A DNA stretch of 64,000 nucleotides from positions 558,001 through 622,000 of the forward strand of contig NZ_BCQA01000001.1 of the NCBI RefSeq assembly GCF_001748145.1. The letters are read 5' to 3'. Made by a program: the position numbers and the translations under genes. The stretch's first letter is position 1. Every line of letters starts with the position of its first letter. Under the pieces are notes generated by a model. That model saw only the letters and a list, made by a program, of their open reading frames with translations, was not told the DNA's origin and did no database searches. This document shows positions 41,617-51,030 of this stretch, in pieces. Origin of the DNA: Bosea sp. BIWAKO-01. GTDB taxonomy: Bacteria > Pseudomonadota > Alphaproteobacteria > Rhizobiales > Beijerinckiaceae.

Positions 41617-42936
41617 CTAGGCCACACGCTTGATCTTGAGCGCCTTGAGGTAGTCGAGCGGCGCCGCGGGGTCGAATTTCATGCCGTCGAAGAAGGTCTC
41701 GACACCGCGGCTGTCGGTGGTCGGGGCGCCCGTGACGCCGAGCGTCTTCGCCGCCTCACGCCAGAGATCGGCGCGGTTGGTCTTGTCGACCAGGGCCTTG
41801 ATATCGATCGTCGGATCGAATTTGCCCCAGCGGATATTCTCGGTGACGAACCAGGTGTCGAGGCTCTTCCAGGGATAGGACGTCGCGCCGCCCTCGCCCC
41901 AGAACTTCATGTAGAGATTTGTGCCCTTCACCTCGCGGCCATTGCCGTAGTTGATGTCGCCTTGCAGGCGCTTGTTGAGGTCGGCGACCGGGACGTTGAA
42001 CCACTGCCGGCGGCCGACGATCTCGGAGAGCTCCTGGCGGTTCTCCATCTTCTCGCACCACATCTGGGCTTCCATGACGGCCATCAGAATGGCCTGGGTC
42101 GCCTTCGGATTGGCATCGACCCAGTCGGCTCGCATGCCCAGGATCTTCTCGGGGTGCTTGAACCAGAGCTCACCGGTGGTGAGTGCGCTGTAGCCGATGT
42201 TCTGGTTGACGAGTTGCTCGTTCCACGGCTCGCCGACACAGAAGCAATCCATGGTGCCGACCTTCATGTTCGCCACCATCTGCGGCGGCGGCACGACGAT
42301 GACCTTGATGTCGGTGTCGGGGTCGATGCCGCCGGCGGCCAGCCAGTAGCGGATCCAGAGGTCGTGGGTGCCGCCTGGGAAGGTCATGGCCGCTGTGAGT
42401 TCCTTGCCGGCGGCCCTCTTCCGTTCGAAGGCCTGCTTCAGCGGCGAGGCATCCTTCTGGACGTTCAAGTCCTTGTATTCGTTGGAAACCGAGATCGCCT
42501 GCCCGTCCTCATTGAGGTTGAGCAGCGTGTACATCGGCAGGGGCTGGCTGTTCTGCATCACCTTGCCGGTGGTGTAGAGATGCGTCTTGGGGCGCAGGAT
42601 ATGGCCGCCATCGATGCCGTTCGCCTTGGTGCCGAGCGCCATGTTGTCGCGCGTCGCGCCCCAGGAAGCCTGCTTGGCGATCTCCATGTCGGGCACGCCA
42701 TGCTTGGCGTAGAAGCCCTTTTCCTTGGCGATGATCAGGGGCGCGGAGTCGGTCAAGGCGATATAGCCAAGCCGCGTGCCCTTGACCTCGGGGCCTGTCC
42801 CCTGCGCCATCGCGCCGGAGGGAAAGGCGAGCTTGATGGCGCTGGCGAGCGCTGCGGCGCCGCTGAGGTTCAGCATCTCGCGGCGGCTGGAGCCGGACGC
42901 AAGCGACAAGGCCCTGGTCTGAATGGTCTTGGTCAT
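41617..42936 (-). CDS. nrtA: Nitrate ABC transporter substrate-binding protein NrtA
   Basis: 439 residues. A twin-arginine-type signal (SSRREMLNLSGAAALASAI, cleavage near AMAQ at residue 45) suggests Tat export. The NrtA family blocks are plain: RLGYIALTDSAPLIIAKEKG, TFPGGTHDLWIRYWLAAGG, TMDCFCVGEPWNEQ and WGEGGATSYPWKSLD. It binds periplasmic nitrate and delivers it to NrtBD. It is the first gene after the sigma54 promoter and ANTAR-type leader (42937-43107), with AAAGGCG as ribosome-binding site. Confidence 0.95.
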   Translation of the reverse strand: MTKTIQTRALSLASGSSRREMLNLSGAAALASAIKLAFPSGAMAQGTGPEVKGTRLGYIALTDSAPLIIAKEKGFYAKHGVPDMEIAKQASWGATRDNMALGTKANGIDGGHILRPKTHLYTTGKVMQNSQPLPMYTLLNLNEDGQAISVSNEYKDLNVQKDASPLKQAFERKRAAGKELTAAMTFPGGTHDLWIRYWLAAGGIDPDTDIKVIVVPPPQMVANMKVGTMDCFCVGEPWNEQLVNQNIGYSALTTGELWFKHPEKILGMRADWVDANPKATQAILMAVMEAQMWCEKMENRQELSEIVGRRQWFNVPVADLNKRLQGDINYGNGREVKGTNLYMKFWGEGGATSYPWKSLDTWFVTENIRWGKFDPTIDIKALVDKTNRADLWREAAKTLGVTGAPTTDSRGVETFFDGMKFDPAAPLDYLKALKIKRVA

Positions 42937-42977
42937 CGATCGCCTTTCGCGTGAGCGTGGTGGGCTCGCTGCCGCCG

Positions 42978-43076
42978 AAAACGAAAACGCCGCGCGAAAG
43001 CGCCCTTGCGGGCCTCCTTCGACAGCGGCGTTGCTGTGCGTTCCGGTTCGAACTTGTCGCGGGCAGCATTGGCCGC
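42978..43076 (-). promoter_or_regulatory. NasT (ANTAR)-responsive leader with terminator upstream of nrtA
   Basis: On the minus strand a stem GCGGCC/GCCCGC (43076-43059, one mismatch) carries the hexaloop AATGCT, which has A at position 1 and G at position 4 as expected for ANTAR targets. Further along, AACGCCGC (43032-43025) pairs with GCGGCGTT (42993-42986), enclosing GCCCGCAAGGGC, and is followed by T-rich TTTCGTTTT, an intrinsic terminator. NasT binding to the first part would prevent termination and allow nrtA expression. A second ANTAR stem is not clear. Confidence 0.65.
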
Positions 43077-43090
43077 GTCACGGCATTCAA

Positions 43091-43107
43091 TACAAATGCC
43101 GTGCCAG
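43091..43107 (-). promoter_or_regulatory. Sigma54 (-24/-12) promoter of the nrtA operon
   Basis: Minus-strand CTGGCACGGCATTTGTA matches YTGGCACGRNNNTTGCW at all informative positions except one (T for C in the -12 element). It starts about 155 bp upstream of nrtA, so the transcript would begin near 43080, just before the ANTAR-type stem. NtrC control under nitrogen limitation is expected. Confidence 0.7.
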
Positions 43108-43242
43108 CCGGCCGATCAGGTCCAAGCCTTTGAATTCCTTTAGTTTGATAAAGAGCAATGGGCTGCGCCGATCGCTCACGCCTGCCATTGTGCGACGCAC
43201 AAACAGAACGCAACCGCACAAATATTGGGCGAGCCTAAAATT

Positions 43243-44289
43243 TCAGCGGAGCGCCAGATCAAAGGCGACAGGCCTGAAAACCGCCCGCGCCCTCTCGCTC
43301 ATGCCCGGCTCCAGAACAAGCTGCCCTGCCCGCGCCATGGCGGCGAGCAGCCAGTCGGCATGCCCCGGCTCGGGACGCAGCGCCTTCTCGTCGAAGCGGA
43401 TATAGGAGGCGACCCGCCGCACCGGCCGCCCACCGCCCTGAACGATCTCGCCGCGCAGGATCGCCTCGATCAGATCGGCGGGCATGCCCAATCTCTCGGG
43501 CGTGGCGAGAAGCTCCGCCAGGCGGGGCCAGTTCGCCTCCGCGCCAGCCCAGCGGCTCGCATCGACAAGAGCCGCATTCAGCCGCGACACGGCCTCGCCG
43601 CGGCGCTCGACATCGTCGGCCCTCCAGGCCAGCGCCTTTTCCGGGCAATCGGCCTGCAGATCGACCCCGCAATGCAGGATGGCGCCGACATCGGCAGCAA
43701 CAGCGAGGGTATTCCAGGGCGCGCCGGCACAAAAGCCGTCGACACGACCGCTGCGCAACGCCTCGACCGTTTGCGCCGGAGGCACGATTTCGAAGCGAAC
43801 ATCCTGGCCGAGGCGGACGCCGCCTCGCGCCATCCAATCGCAGAGAAGATAGGTATGGCTGGAAAATCCGAACACCGCGGCAAAAGTCAGTGGCGGCAGG
43901 CCCGAGGCCCTGCGCATCCCGACCAGCACCGCCAGCGCGCGCGCCGAAACCATGGGATCGGCCAGATCCCCATCGGCAGCCCGCGCCAGTTCCTCGAAGC
44001 GACGCGTCGAGACCGTCACCGCATTGCCGTTCAAATTGAGCAGGATCGGGGCTGTCATCGGCGCGGTGACGCCGCCAATGCCGAGCGTCGAGGCTATCGC
44101 CGCCGGCGCCAGCATATGCGCGGCGTCGAGGAGGCGCACATGCAGCCTGTCGCGCAGGTTGGACCAGGAGACATCACGGACGAGTTCGAGGGCAAGTCCC
44201 CGACCTTCAGCGAAGCCGGCATCAGCCGCCGCGACCAGCAGGGCGGCATCGACCAGGGGAAGGAAGCCGACGCGCAGGTGCAGGGTCAT
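43243..44289 (-). CDS. nasS: Nitrate/nitrite sensor NasS (NrtA-like, cytoplasmic)
   Basis: 348 residues related to NrtA but without a signal peptide, so cytoplasmic. Family blocks are LRVGFLPLVDAALLVAAADAGFA, WSNLRDRLHVRLLDAAHMLAP, RSGRVDGFCAGAPWNTLAV and the C-terminal VRRVASYIRFDEKALRP. NasS binds nitrate or nitrite and, when empty, sequesters NasT. It overlaps nasT by 4 bp (ATGA), the classic nasTS unit. Its end lies ~135 bp before the nrtA promoter. Confidence 0.92.
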   Translation of the reverse strand: MTLHLRVGFLPLVDAALLVAAADAGFAEGRGLALELVRDVSWSNLRDRLHVRLLDAAHMLAPAAIASTLGIGGVTAPMTAPILLNLNGNAVTVSTRRFEELARAADGDLADPMVSARALAVLVGMRRASGLPPLTFAAVFGFSSHTYLLCDWMARGGVRLGQDVRFEIVPPAQTVEALRSGRVDGFCAGAPWNTLAVAADVGAILHCGVDLQADCPEKALAWRADDVERRGEAVSRLNAALVDASRWAGAEANWPRLAELLATPERLGMPADLIEAILRGEIVQGGGRPVRRVASYIRFDEKALRPEPGHADWLLAAMARAGQLVLEPGMSERARAVFRPVAFDLALR

Positions 44290-44870
44290 TTCAGCACCTC
44301 GGCCGCCGTGATGATGGAACGGGCAATTTCGACAAGCTTGCGCTTTTCGTTCATCGCCGTGCGGCGCATCAGGGCGTAGGCCTCCTCTTCGGGGAGTTCC
44401 TTGAGGCGCATGACGATGCCCTTGGCACGATCGATCAGCTTGCGGTCGTCGAGCTGCGATCGCACCTCGTCCAGTTCCTCGCGCAGCTTCCGGAAGGCGT
44501 TGAAGCGGCTGATGCAGGTCTGGAGGATGGGCTTAAGCCGCTCCTTCTTCAGCCCGTCGACGATATAGGCCGAGACGCCCGCCTCGACGGCGGCCTCGAT
44601 CGAGGCCGCGTCCGACTGGTCGACGAACATGGTGATCGGCCGCTTCACGTGCTGGCTGACCAGGAACATGTCGGCCAACGCATCGCGGCTGGGATCCTCG
44701 AGATCAATCACCACCACGTCGGGATCATGCGTCTCGATGGCAGCGACCAAGCCATGCGTCGCGCCCATTCTGACGAGGTCGGTAAAGCCCGCCTCGCGCA
44801 AACCCTCGTCGATGATGGCCGCCCGGACCGGGTTGGCATCGACGATCAGGATCTTCAACGCAGGTGTCAT
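44286..44870 (-). CDS. nasT: ANTAR-domain transcription antiterminator NasT
   Basis: 194 residues: a receiver-like domain (about 1-120; KILIVDANPVRAAIIDEG, DPDVVVIDLEDPS) and a C-terminal ANTAR domain (about 130-190; LDDRKLIDRAKGIVMRLKEL then EEEAYALMRRTAM). The ANTAR domain binds double stem-loop RNA in leaders and stops terminator formation; the nrtA leader downstream is the obvious target. The receiver looks degenerate in that control comes from NasS rather than a kinase. Confidence 0.94.
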   Translation of the reverse strand: MTPALKILIVDANPVRAAIIDEGLREAGFTDLVRMGATHGLVAAIETHDPDVVVIDLEDPSRDALADMFLVSQHVKRPITMFVDQSDAASIEAAVEAGVSAYIVDGLKKERLKPILQTCISRFNAFRKLREELDEVRSQLDDRKLIDRAKGIVMRLKELPEEEAYALMRRTAMNEKRKLVEIARSIITAAEVLK

Positions 44871-44908
44871 GAGCCACGACGCCTAACGCATTGAGGGTAA
44901 GGCCCCAC

Positions 44909-45487
44909 TCAGCTCGACAGGATTGCGACACCTGCCAGAATGAGACCGCCACCTGCGATGCGGGCAAGCTGCGGCATCCGCACCGCGAACTGGCTCGCAA
45001 GAAGCAAGCCTACTCCATGCAAAGCAGATGTCGCGATCACAAAGCCGATCGCATAGCTCACACGGCTGGCATCCTCCGGCAGCTCGGCACCATGGGCAAA
45101 GCCGTGGAAGATCGCGAAGATCCCGCAGGCAAGGGCGCCGGCGGCGAGCGGCGGCGCGAGATTGAGCGCGATGGCAAGCCCGAGGATGACGACAGAAAAG
45201 GCGATGCCGACCTCCGCGCCTGGAAGCTGTCCCCCGGCCATGGCCCAGAGCCCGGCCAGCGCCATGGCCGAGACGAAGGCGACGGGATAGGCGATGCGCG
45301 CCCTGCCGCCGACGAGCCCGGCCCAGAGACCGACGGCGATCATCGCCAGCACATGATCCAACCCGGTGAGCGGATGCTGCAGCCCGTGAAAGAGACCATT
45401 GACGGAGCCGACACCGGTATGGGCAAGGGCGGGTGCCGCCATCATCGTCACGAGCGACGCCAGGGCACCCGTCAATCGCGTCAGCAT
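44909..45487 (-). CDS. ureJ: HupE/UreJ family metal permease-like protein
   Basis: 192 residues with an N-terminal signal-like segment (ASLVTMMAAPALAHTG) and five or six membrane helices. The HupE/UreJ signature is the histidine-containing HGLQHPLTGLDHVLAMIAVGLWAG (about 34-57) and FAIFHGFAHGAELP (about 124-137), both of which could bind nickel. UreJ is thought to help nickel supply for urease. It is the last gene of the urease cluster, 11 bp after ureG. Confidence 0.9.
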   Translation of the reverse strand: MLTRLTGALASLVTMMAAPALAHTGVGSVNGLFHGLQHPLTGLDHVLAMIAVGLWAGLVGGRARIAYPVAFVSAMALAGLWAMAGGQLPGAEVGIAFSVVILGLAIALNLAPPLAAGALACGIFAIFHGFAHGAELPEDASRVSYAIGFVIATSALHGVGLLLASQFAVRMPQLARIAGGGLILAGVAILSS

Positions 45488-45498
45488 GTTCGCCTCCC

Positions 45499-46131
45499 CT
45501 ATCCCCCGGCGATCGCCCTCAGGCCGCCCACGGTCTCGATGAAATCCACCACCGCATCGACGCCCTCGCCCTCCCGCGTATTGGTGAAGACGAAGGGCCG
45601 CTTGCCCCGCATGGTCCTTGAGTCCCGGTCCATCACAGCAAGATCCGCGCCAACATGCGGAGCGAGATCGGTCTTGTTGATGACGAGCAGGTCCGAGCGG
45701 GTGATGCCCGGGCCGCCCTTGCGCGGGATCTTCTCGCCGGCGGCGACATCGATCACGTAGATCGTCAGATCGGCGAGTTCGGGCGAGAAGGTCGCCGCCA
45801 GATTATCTCCGCCTGACTCGATCAGGATCAGGTCGAGCGCGGGAAATTTGCCGCGCATTTCCTCGACCGCGGCGAGATTGATCGAACAATCCTCGCGGAT
45901 GGCGGTATGCGGGCAGCCGCCGGTCTCGACGCCCATGATGCGCTCCTCGGGCAGAGCTCCCGCGACGGTCAGGAGACGCGCATCCTCCTTGGTGTAGATG
46001 TCATTGGTGATGGCGCAGAGATCGTAACGATCGCGCATGCGCTTGCAGAGCACCTCCATCAGGGCGGTCTTTCCGGAACCGACCGGGCCGCCGATGCCGA
46101 CGCGCAAGGGGCCGTGAGGAGAGCGGGTCAT
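45499..46131 (-). CDS. ureG: Urease accessory GTPase UreG
   Basis: 210 residues. The P-loop [17 protein letters not shown] is near the N-terminus; [35 protein letters not shown] contains the Cys-Pro-His nickel site and SLI-like switch residues; [10 protein letters not shown] is the guanine specificity motif (NKxD). UreG uses GTP hydrolysis to load nickel into urease with UreF, UreH(D) and UreE. Its ATG overlaps the ureF stop (ATGA). Confidence 0.97.
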   Translation of the reverse strand: MTRSPHGPLRVGIGGPVGSGKTALMEVLCKRMRDRYDLCAITNDIYTKEDARLLTVAGALPEERIMGVETGGCPHTAIREDCSINLAAVEEMRGKFPALDLILIESGGDNLAATFSPELADLTIYVIDVAAGEKIPRKGGPGITRSDLLVINKTDLAPHVGADLAVMDRDSRTMRGKRPFVFTNTREGEGVDAVVDFIETVGGLRAIAGG

Positions 46132-46805
46132 GAGCGGAACAGCCTCGAATACTGGGTTTCGTGGCGCAGGGACGCAAGGTCCGAGCGCAGCGCGCAGCCG
46201 CCGAGATCAGCGAGCGTCGCGGTTTCCGCGCGCGTGGCAGCCGCATGCAAGGACGGCACCAGCCTAGCCGTGATCCTCTGCCCGTCGGTCTGTCCGACGA
46301 TGCCGAGCCTGACCGAGGCCGAAACCAGATTGGCGACAAAGGCGAGGCTGTAGGCTTCCAGCGCCGGGCGCAGCGGCACGTCATGGCCGCTGGCGGCGGA
46401 CGCGACAGCGATGGGATAGGCGATATCGCCCTCCCAGGCAGCGCGGAGCCGATCACATGCCCCGCAAGGCCAGGCGGCACGAACGGCCGCCACGAACGCA
46501 TTGCCCTGCGTCACCGTTTCCAGCCGGCGCTCCGCGGAGTTCGCCAGCGCCAGGGCCAGTTCCGCCACCTCGCTCAGCGCCGCGTCGTCCTCAGCCCCAA
46601 GCGCGTTGTAGGCGCACGTGAACAGGACGAGGTCGTTATGGAGCGAGCCGTGGCCGACGAGCGCATCGAGCCAATCGCGAAGCGTGTCGGCATTGGTGAG
46701 GTCGCCGGCCTCGAAGGCCCATTCCAGCCCATGCGAATAAGCAAAGGCGCCGACCGGGAAGGACGGCGAAAGCCAGACCATCAACGGCAGATGGGCGTGC
46801 GACAT
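46128..46805 (-). CDS. ureF: Urease accessory protein UreF
   Basis: 225 residues, all-helical, with the family N-terminus [29 protein letters not shown] and the C-terminal [15 protein letters not shown] stretch. UreF links the UreD-urease complex with UreG and acts as a GTPase regulator in nickel insertion. It lies 6 bp after ureE and overlaps ureG. Confidence 0.95.
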   Translation of the reverse strand: MSHAHLPLMVWLSPSFPVGAFAYSHGLEWAFEAGDLTNADTLRDWLDALVGHGSLHNDLVLFTCAYNALGAEDDAALSEVAELALALANSAERRLETVTQGNAFVAAVRAAWPCGACDRLRAAWEGDIAYPIAVASAASGHDVPLRPALEAYSLAFVANLVSASVRLGIVGQTDGQRITARLVPSLHAAATRAETATLADLGGCALRSDLASLRHETQYSRLFRS

Positions 46806-46811
46806 CAGCCC

Positions 46812-47576
46812 TCAATGGTCGTGCTTGTGACCCTTGTGCGCGTGTTCGGCGCCATGATGGTGGCCGTGGTCATGCTTATGATCATGATCGCCATGGCTGT
46901 GGTCGTGACCACAGCCGCAATCCGCGCCATGGGCGTGGGAATGCGCATGAGCTTGGGCGTGGTTCGCGTGATCATCACGCTTGCTCTCATGGTGGTCGTG
47001 GCCATGGTGATCGTGAGCATGATCATGGCCGGCGTGAACGTGTCCCTTGTCGTGATGAGCGTGGCCGTGATCGTGCCCGCAGCCGCAGGATGCGTCATGC
47101 GCGTGATCGTGGTCATGACCGTGATCGTGATCATGGTCGTGACCGTGATCATAGGCGCCGCGCTCGGGCTGGAACGGGCGCTCGACCACGCTCATGGCGC
47201 AGCCCTGACCCCGGACCATCTCGGCGAGGACATGGTCGTTCTCGATATAGATCGCGTCCGCCGTGATCTCCGCGGGCGTGTGCCGGTTGCCGATATGCCA
47301 GGCGACGCGCATCAGCCGCAGCGGGTTCTCGGCCCGCACTTCGAGCAGGCTCTGCGCAGCGGCCCTGATCAGGACCAGGCCGCCATCCTCGAGCTTCACG
47401 GCATCGCCATCGTTCAGAACCGTCGGCTTGTCGAGATCGAGCAGGATCTCGCGCCCGCCATCGCCCTTCAGCGCGATGCGGCGGCGATTGCGATCCTCAT
47501 GGTCGAGCGTCAGGGTCTCGACGACCTTGTCCTGCTTGACCGCGGCCTTGCGGACGACGGAGGTGGCGCGCAGCAT
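46812..47576 (-). CDS. ureE: Urease nickel metallochaperone UreE with very long His-rich tail
   Basis: 254 residues from the ATG at 47576; upstream codons in the open frame look non-coding. Residues 1-140 are the UreE fold (TLDHEDRNRRRIALKGDGGR and NPLRLMRVAWHIGNRHTPA). Residues 141-254 are almost only His, Asp, Gly and Ala: 45 histidines in the last 111 residues, interrupted by two Cys-Gly-Cys sites (SCGCGHDH and DCGCGHDH). UreE delivers nickel to urease; the tail should store or scavenge several Ni2+ ions. Typical UreE tails carry far fewer histidines. The DNA is correspondingly repetitive (46815-47145). Confidence 0.94.
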   Translation of the reverse strand: MLRATSVVRKAAVKQDKVVETLTLDHEDRNRRRIALKGDGGREILLDLDKPTVLNDGDAVKLEDGGLVLIRAAAQSLLEVRAENPLRLMRVAWHIGNRHTPAEITADAIYIENDHVLAEMVRGQGCAMSVVERPFQPERGAYDHGHDHDHDHGHDHDHAHDASCGCGHDHGHAHHDKGHVHAGHDHAHDHHGHDHHESKRDDHANHAQAHAHSHAHGADCGCGHDHSHGDHDHKHDHGHHHGAEHAHKGHKHDH

Positions 47577-47602
47577 GATGGTACCCGTGACAACGAAATG
47601 GA

Positions 47603-47911
47603 TCAGAGGCGATCGACCGATCGCGGCTCGACCACTTCGATCACCGGAGGCGTCGTGACGCAAGCCCCCGCGATCTCGAGGAATGCCTGAAGATGCGGCT
47701 GCTGCAGGTGGCGGTCGATATGCTCGCGCTGCTCCCAGCTCTCCACCGACACGAAATACCCAGGCTCCATGATGCTCTCATGCATGTCATAGGCGAGACA
47801 GCCATGTTCGCGACGCGTCGCAGCGATACAGTCCTGCGCCGCAGCGACAAAGGCTGCGCGGGTTTCGGGGCGGATGCGCGCCCGCGCAATGACGATGACC
47901 GGATCCGACAT
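47603..47911 (-). CDS. Antibiotic biosynthesis monooxygenase (ABM) domain protein
   Basis: 102 residues. The ABM ferredoxin-like fold is visible as VIVIARARIRPETRAAFVAA, then REHGCLAYDMHESIMEPGYF, then SVESWEQREHIDRHLQQPHL. Such small cytoplasmic proteins include quinol monooxygenases (YgiN-like) and haem-degrading enzymes, most without cofactor. It sits inside the urease cluster, 26 bp upstream of ureE on the same strand, though no link between ABM proteins and urease is established. Confidence 0.85.
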   Translation of the reverse strand: MSDPVIVIARARIRPETRAAFVAAAQDCIAATRREHGCLAYDMHESIMEPGYFVSVESWEQREHIDRHLQQPHLQAFLEIAGACVTTPPVIEVVEPRSVDRL

Positions 47912-48078
47912 ACCGCGTTCTCCTCACTTGCCTCTGGGCGCTTCACGCGCCCGGAGGGAATACGCGCGCGCCAGCCGGCTGGATGCACCAGCCGCCGCTC
48001 CCTCCGCAGCTGAACAGCGCAGAGGGTCCGGCGGCGCGCGGTGCGCTTGCGAAGGCGAGGAGCCGGATATCGCCGCGT

Positions 48079-49119
48079 TTACCGCGGCAGCGCCTTCACC
48101 TCGGTGTCGAACTTCTTCAGCAGGCGCGAGCGCTCGGCCGGGCTGCCCCAGCGCGGCGTATCGTAGTCGATCAGCTTGATCTCCGAGAATTTTGGCGCGT
48201 CGGGAGAGAGTTCGGCGTTCCTGTTCGACGGGATCGAGTTGATCTTGAGTTTGGCGTTGATGTTCTGCGCCTCGGGCGAGAGCGTGAAATCGATGAAACG
48301 GCGCGCCGCCTCGGCGTTCCTGCCGCCCTTGATGATCGAGACCGAGCCCGTCTCGTAGCCCGTGCCTTCGCAGGGCGCGACGGTCTTGATCGGCGCCCCC
48401 TGCAACTTCTGCGTCAGCATGTCGTGGATGAAGGCGATGCCGATCGCCGTCTCGCCCAATGCCGTCGCCTTGACCGGCGCAATGCCGGACTTGGTGTACT
48501 GGTTGATGTTCTTGTGCAGGGCCTTGAGATAGTCGAAGCCCTTCTCCTCCCCGAGGCGCTGCACGGTGGTCGCGAGGAAGACGTAGGCCGTGCCGGACGA
48601 GCTCGGATCGGCAATCTGGACCTCGTCGCGATAGGCCGGATCGAGCAGGTCCGCCCAGCATTTCGGCTCGGGCAAACCCTTCTTCTTCAGCATCTCGGTG
48701 TTATAGCCGACGCCGAGCGCTCCGAGATAAATGCCGGAGGTGCGGAATTTCGACTGCTCGGCATGGCGCTGCGCCCAGTCATGCAGCTCGGCGAGCTTGG
48801 GCGAACGATACTCGTCGAGCAGCCCCTCCTCCGCAGCCTGCAGATGCGGCTCCCCGGGGCCGCCCCACCAGACATCGCCACGCGGATTGGAGGCTTCAGC
48901 CTTGACCTGCGCATAGACCTCGCCCGTGCTCTTGCGCACCATCGAGACCTTGATGCCGGTGGCGCGCTCGAACATCGTCGCGCCCTCACGGCACTGCTCT
49001 TCGAGAATCGAGCAATAGACCGTGACCTGCCCCTGCGCCGCGGCGGGCTGATAGGAGGCCAGAAGCGCAGCACTGGCGAGCCAGAACGACGCCTGGCGAG
49101 CGAAACGGAAACCGGACAC
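48079..49119 (-). CDS. Iron/metal-type ABC solute-binding protein, orphan
   Basis: 346 residues from a GTG at 49119 with AGGGAGAG upstream. A signal peptide (FRFARQASFWLASAALLASY, cleavage near AAAQ at residue 26) precedes an AfuA/FbpA-like domain: VTVYCSILEEQCREGATMFE, DVWWGGPGEPHLQAAEEGL and IADPSSSGTAYVFLATTV. The family binds Fe3+ or other small anions and metals. No permease or ATPase gene accompanies it. Its position between ureC and ureE raises the possibility of nickel or another urease-related ligand, but that is only positional inference. Confidence 0.85.
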   Translation of the reverse strand: MSGFRFARQASFWLASAALLASYQPAAAQGQVTVYCSILEEQCREGATMFERATGIKVSMVRKSTGEVYAQVKAEASNPRGDVWWGGPGEPHLQAAEEGLLDEYRSPKLAELHDWAQRHAEQSKFRTSGIYLGALGVGYNTEMLKKKGLPEPKCWADLLDPAYRDEVQIADPSSSGTAYVFLATTVQRLGEEKGFDYLKALHKNINQYTKSGIAPVKATALGETAIGIAFIHDMLTQKLQGAPIKTVAPCEGTGYETGSVSIIKGGRNAEAARRFIDFTLSPEAQNINAKLKINSIPSNRNAELSPDAPKFSEIKLIDYDTPRWGSPAERSRLLKKFDTEVKALPR

Positions 49120-49252
49120 GAGCTCTCTCCCTGGCAACTTGCCTGCCTGACAAATTGATTTGCCGACGAAGAAAGAATGCGCGAGCGGCCTAGTCAATAC
49201 GGGAGCGGCGCAGCCCCCTGCGGTCCACAGTGCAAGGCGCCCCCCCAATCGC

Positions 49253-50989
49253 TCAGAACAGGAAATAGCGCTGCGCCAGCGGCAATTCCCTGGCAGGCTC
49301 GCAAACCAGCAACTCGCCATCCGCCACCACCGCGTAGGTTTCCGGATCGATCTGGATGTCGGGCGTCGCGTCGTTGTGGATCATGCTCTTCTTGGAGATG
49401 CCGCCGCGCGTATTCTCGACCGCGACCATCTCCTTGTCCGTACCGAGGCGGGACCTGAGGCCATTGGCCATCGCGGCCTGCGAGACGAAGAGCAGCGATG
49501 TCGTGGTCACGGCCTTGCCGAAGGCGCCGAACATCGGGCGGTAATGCACCGGCTGCGGTGTCGGAATCGAGGCGTTGGGATCGCCCATGGGCGCTGCCGC
49601 GATCATGCCGCCCTTGAGGACGAGATCGGGCTTGGCGCCGAAGAAGGCCGGCGACCAGAGCACGAGATCGGCGAGTTTGCCGATCTCGACCGAGCCGATA
49701 TGGCGCGAGATGCCATGCGCGATCGCCGGATTGATCGTGTATTTCGCGACATAGCGCTTGGCGCGAAAATTATCGGCGCCAGTGCCGGCGTCCTGCGGCA
49801 GCGGGCCGCGCTGCACCTTCATCTTGTGCGCGGTCTGCCAGGTCCGGGTCACGACCTCGCCGATGCGCCCCATGGCCTGGCTATCCGAGGACATCATCGA
49901 GAGCGCGCCGAGATCGTGCAGGATGTCCTCGGCGGCGATCGTCTCCTTGCGGATGCGGCTTTCGGCGAAGGCGAGATCCTCAGGGATAGAGGGCGAGAGA
50001 TGATGGCAGACCATGAGCATGTCGAGATGCTCGTCGAGCGTGTTGACCGTGAAGGGCCGCGTCGGGTTGGTCGAGGACGGCAGCACATTGGGCAGGCCCG
50101 CCACCTTCATGATGTCGGGCGCATGGCCGCCGCCGGCCCCCTCGGTGTGGAAGGCGTGGATCGTGCGGCCCTTGAAAGCCGCGATCGTGTCCTCGACGAA
50201 ACCGCTCTCGTTCAGCGTGTCGGTGTGGATCATCACCTGGATGTCGTAGTCGTCGGCGACGGACAGGCAGTTGTCGATCGCCGCCGGTGTCGTACCCCAG
50301 TCTTCATGCAGCTTCAGCGCGCAGGCGCCGGCCTCGATCATCTCCGTCAACGGGCCCGGCAGCGCTGCATTGCCCTTGCCGGCGAAGGCGAGGTTCATCG
50401 GGAAGGCGTCGGCCGCCCTGATCATCTGGCCGAGATGCCAGGGGCCGGGCGTGCAGGTCGTCGCGAGCGTGCCATGGGCCGGGCCGGTGCCGCCGCCCAG
50501 CATCGTGGTGAGGCCGCTCATCAGCGCGTCCTCGATCTGCTGCGGGCAGATATAGTGGATATGGCTGTCGAAGCCGCCGGCGGTGATGATCTTGCCTTCG
50601 CCGGCGATGACCTCGGTTCCGGGACCAACGATGATGGTCTCGGACGGATCGAAGTTCCCGAACCCGTTCTGGATATCTGGATTGCCGGCCTTGCCGATGG
50701 CGCAGATGCGCCCGGCCCGGATACCGATATCGGCTTTGATGATGCCCCAATGGTCGAGGATCAGCGCGTTGGTGATGACGGTGTCGACCGCACCAGCTGC
50801 ATTGCTGACCTGGCTCTGGCCCATGCCGTCGCGAATGACCTTGCCGCCGCCGAACTTCACCTCCTCGCCATAGGTGGTGAAGTCCTTCTCGACCTTGATG
50901 ACGAGTTCGGTGTCGCCGAGGCGCACCGTATCGCCGGTCGTGGGGCCGAACATGGCGGCATAGGCATTGCGCGGAAAGGGAAAGGGCAT
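49253..50989 (-). CDS. ureC: Urease alpha subunit UreC
   Basis: 578 residues. The family start [20 protein letters not shown], metal ligands [13 protein letters not shown], the carbamylated lysine in [12 protein letters not shown], nickel/active-site histidines in [12 protein letters not shown] and the flap block [15 protein letters not shown] are all intact. The C-terminus ends in the usual [13 protein letters not shown]. UreC holds the dinuclear nickel site that hydrolyses urea to ammonia and carbamate. It is separated from the ureAB fusion by a DUF1003 gene, an unusual insertion. Confidence 0.98.
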   Translation of the reverse strand: MPFPFPRNAYAAMFGPTTGDTVRLGDTELVIKVEKDFTTYGEEVKFGGGKVIRDGMGQSQVSNAAGAVDTVITNALILDHWGIIKADIGIRAGRICAIGKAGNPDIQNGFGNFDPSETIIVGPGTEVIAGEGKIITAGGFDSHIHYICPQQIEDALMSGLTTMLGGGTGPAHGTLATTCTPGPWHLGQMIRAADAFPMNLAFAGKGNAALPGPLTEMIEAGACALKLHEDWGTTPAAIDNCLSVADDYDIQVMIHTDTLNESGFVEDTIAAFKGRTIHAFHTEGAGGGHAPDIMKVAGLPNVLPSSTNPTRPFTVNTLDEHLDMLMVCHHLSPSIPEDLAFAESRIRKETIAAEDILHDLGALSMMSSDSQAMGRIGEVVTRTWQTAHKMKVQRGPLPQDAGTGADNFRAKRYVAKYTINPAIAHGISRHIGSVEIGKLADLVLWSPAFFGAKPDLVLKGGMIAAAPMGDPNASIPTPQPVHYRPMFGAFGKAVTTTSLLFVSQAAMANGLRSRLGTDKEMVAVENTRGGISKKSMIHNDATPDIQIDPETYAVVADGELLVCEPARELPLAQRYFLF

Positions 50990-51030
50990 CTCGAAGTCCC
51001 TGGTCGGTTCTTGCGACGTGTTAGCAATTC

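Noticed and set aside
46805..47152. Apparent tandem repeat DNA that could be mistaken for a satellite or CRISPR-like array
   Set aside because: The repeats are codons for His/Asp/Gly of the UreE tail. There are no uniform spacers, and the reading frame is intact to the ureE stop codon.
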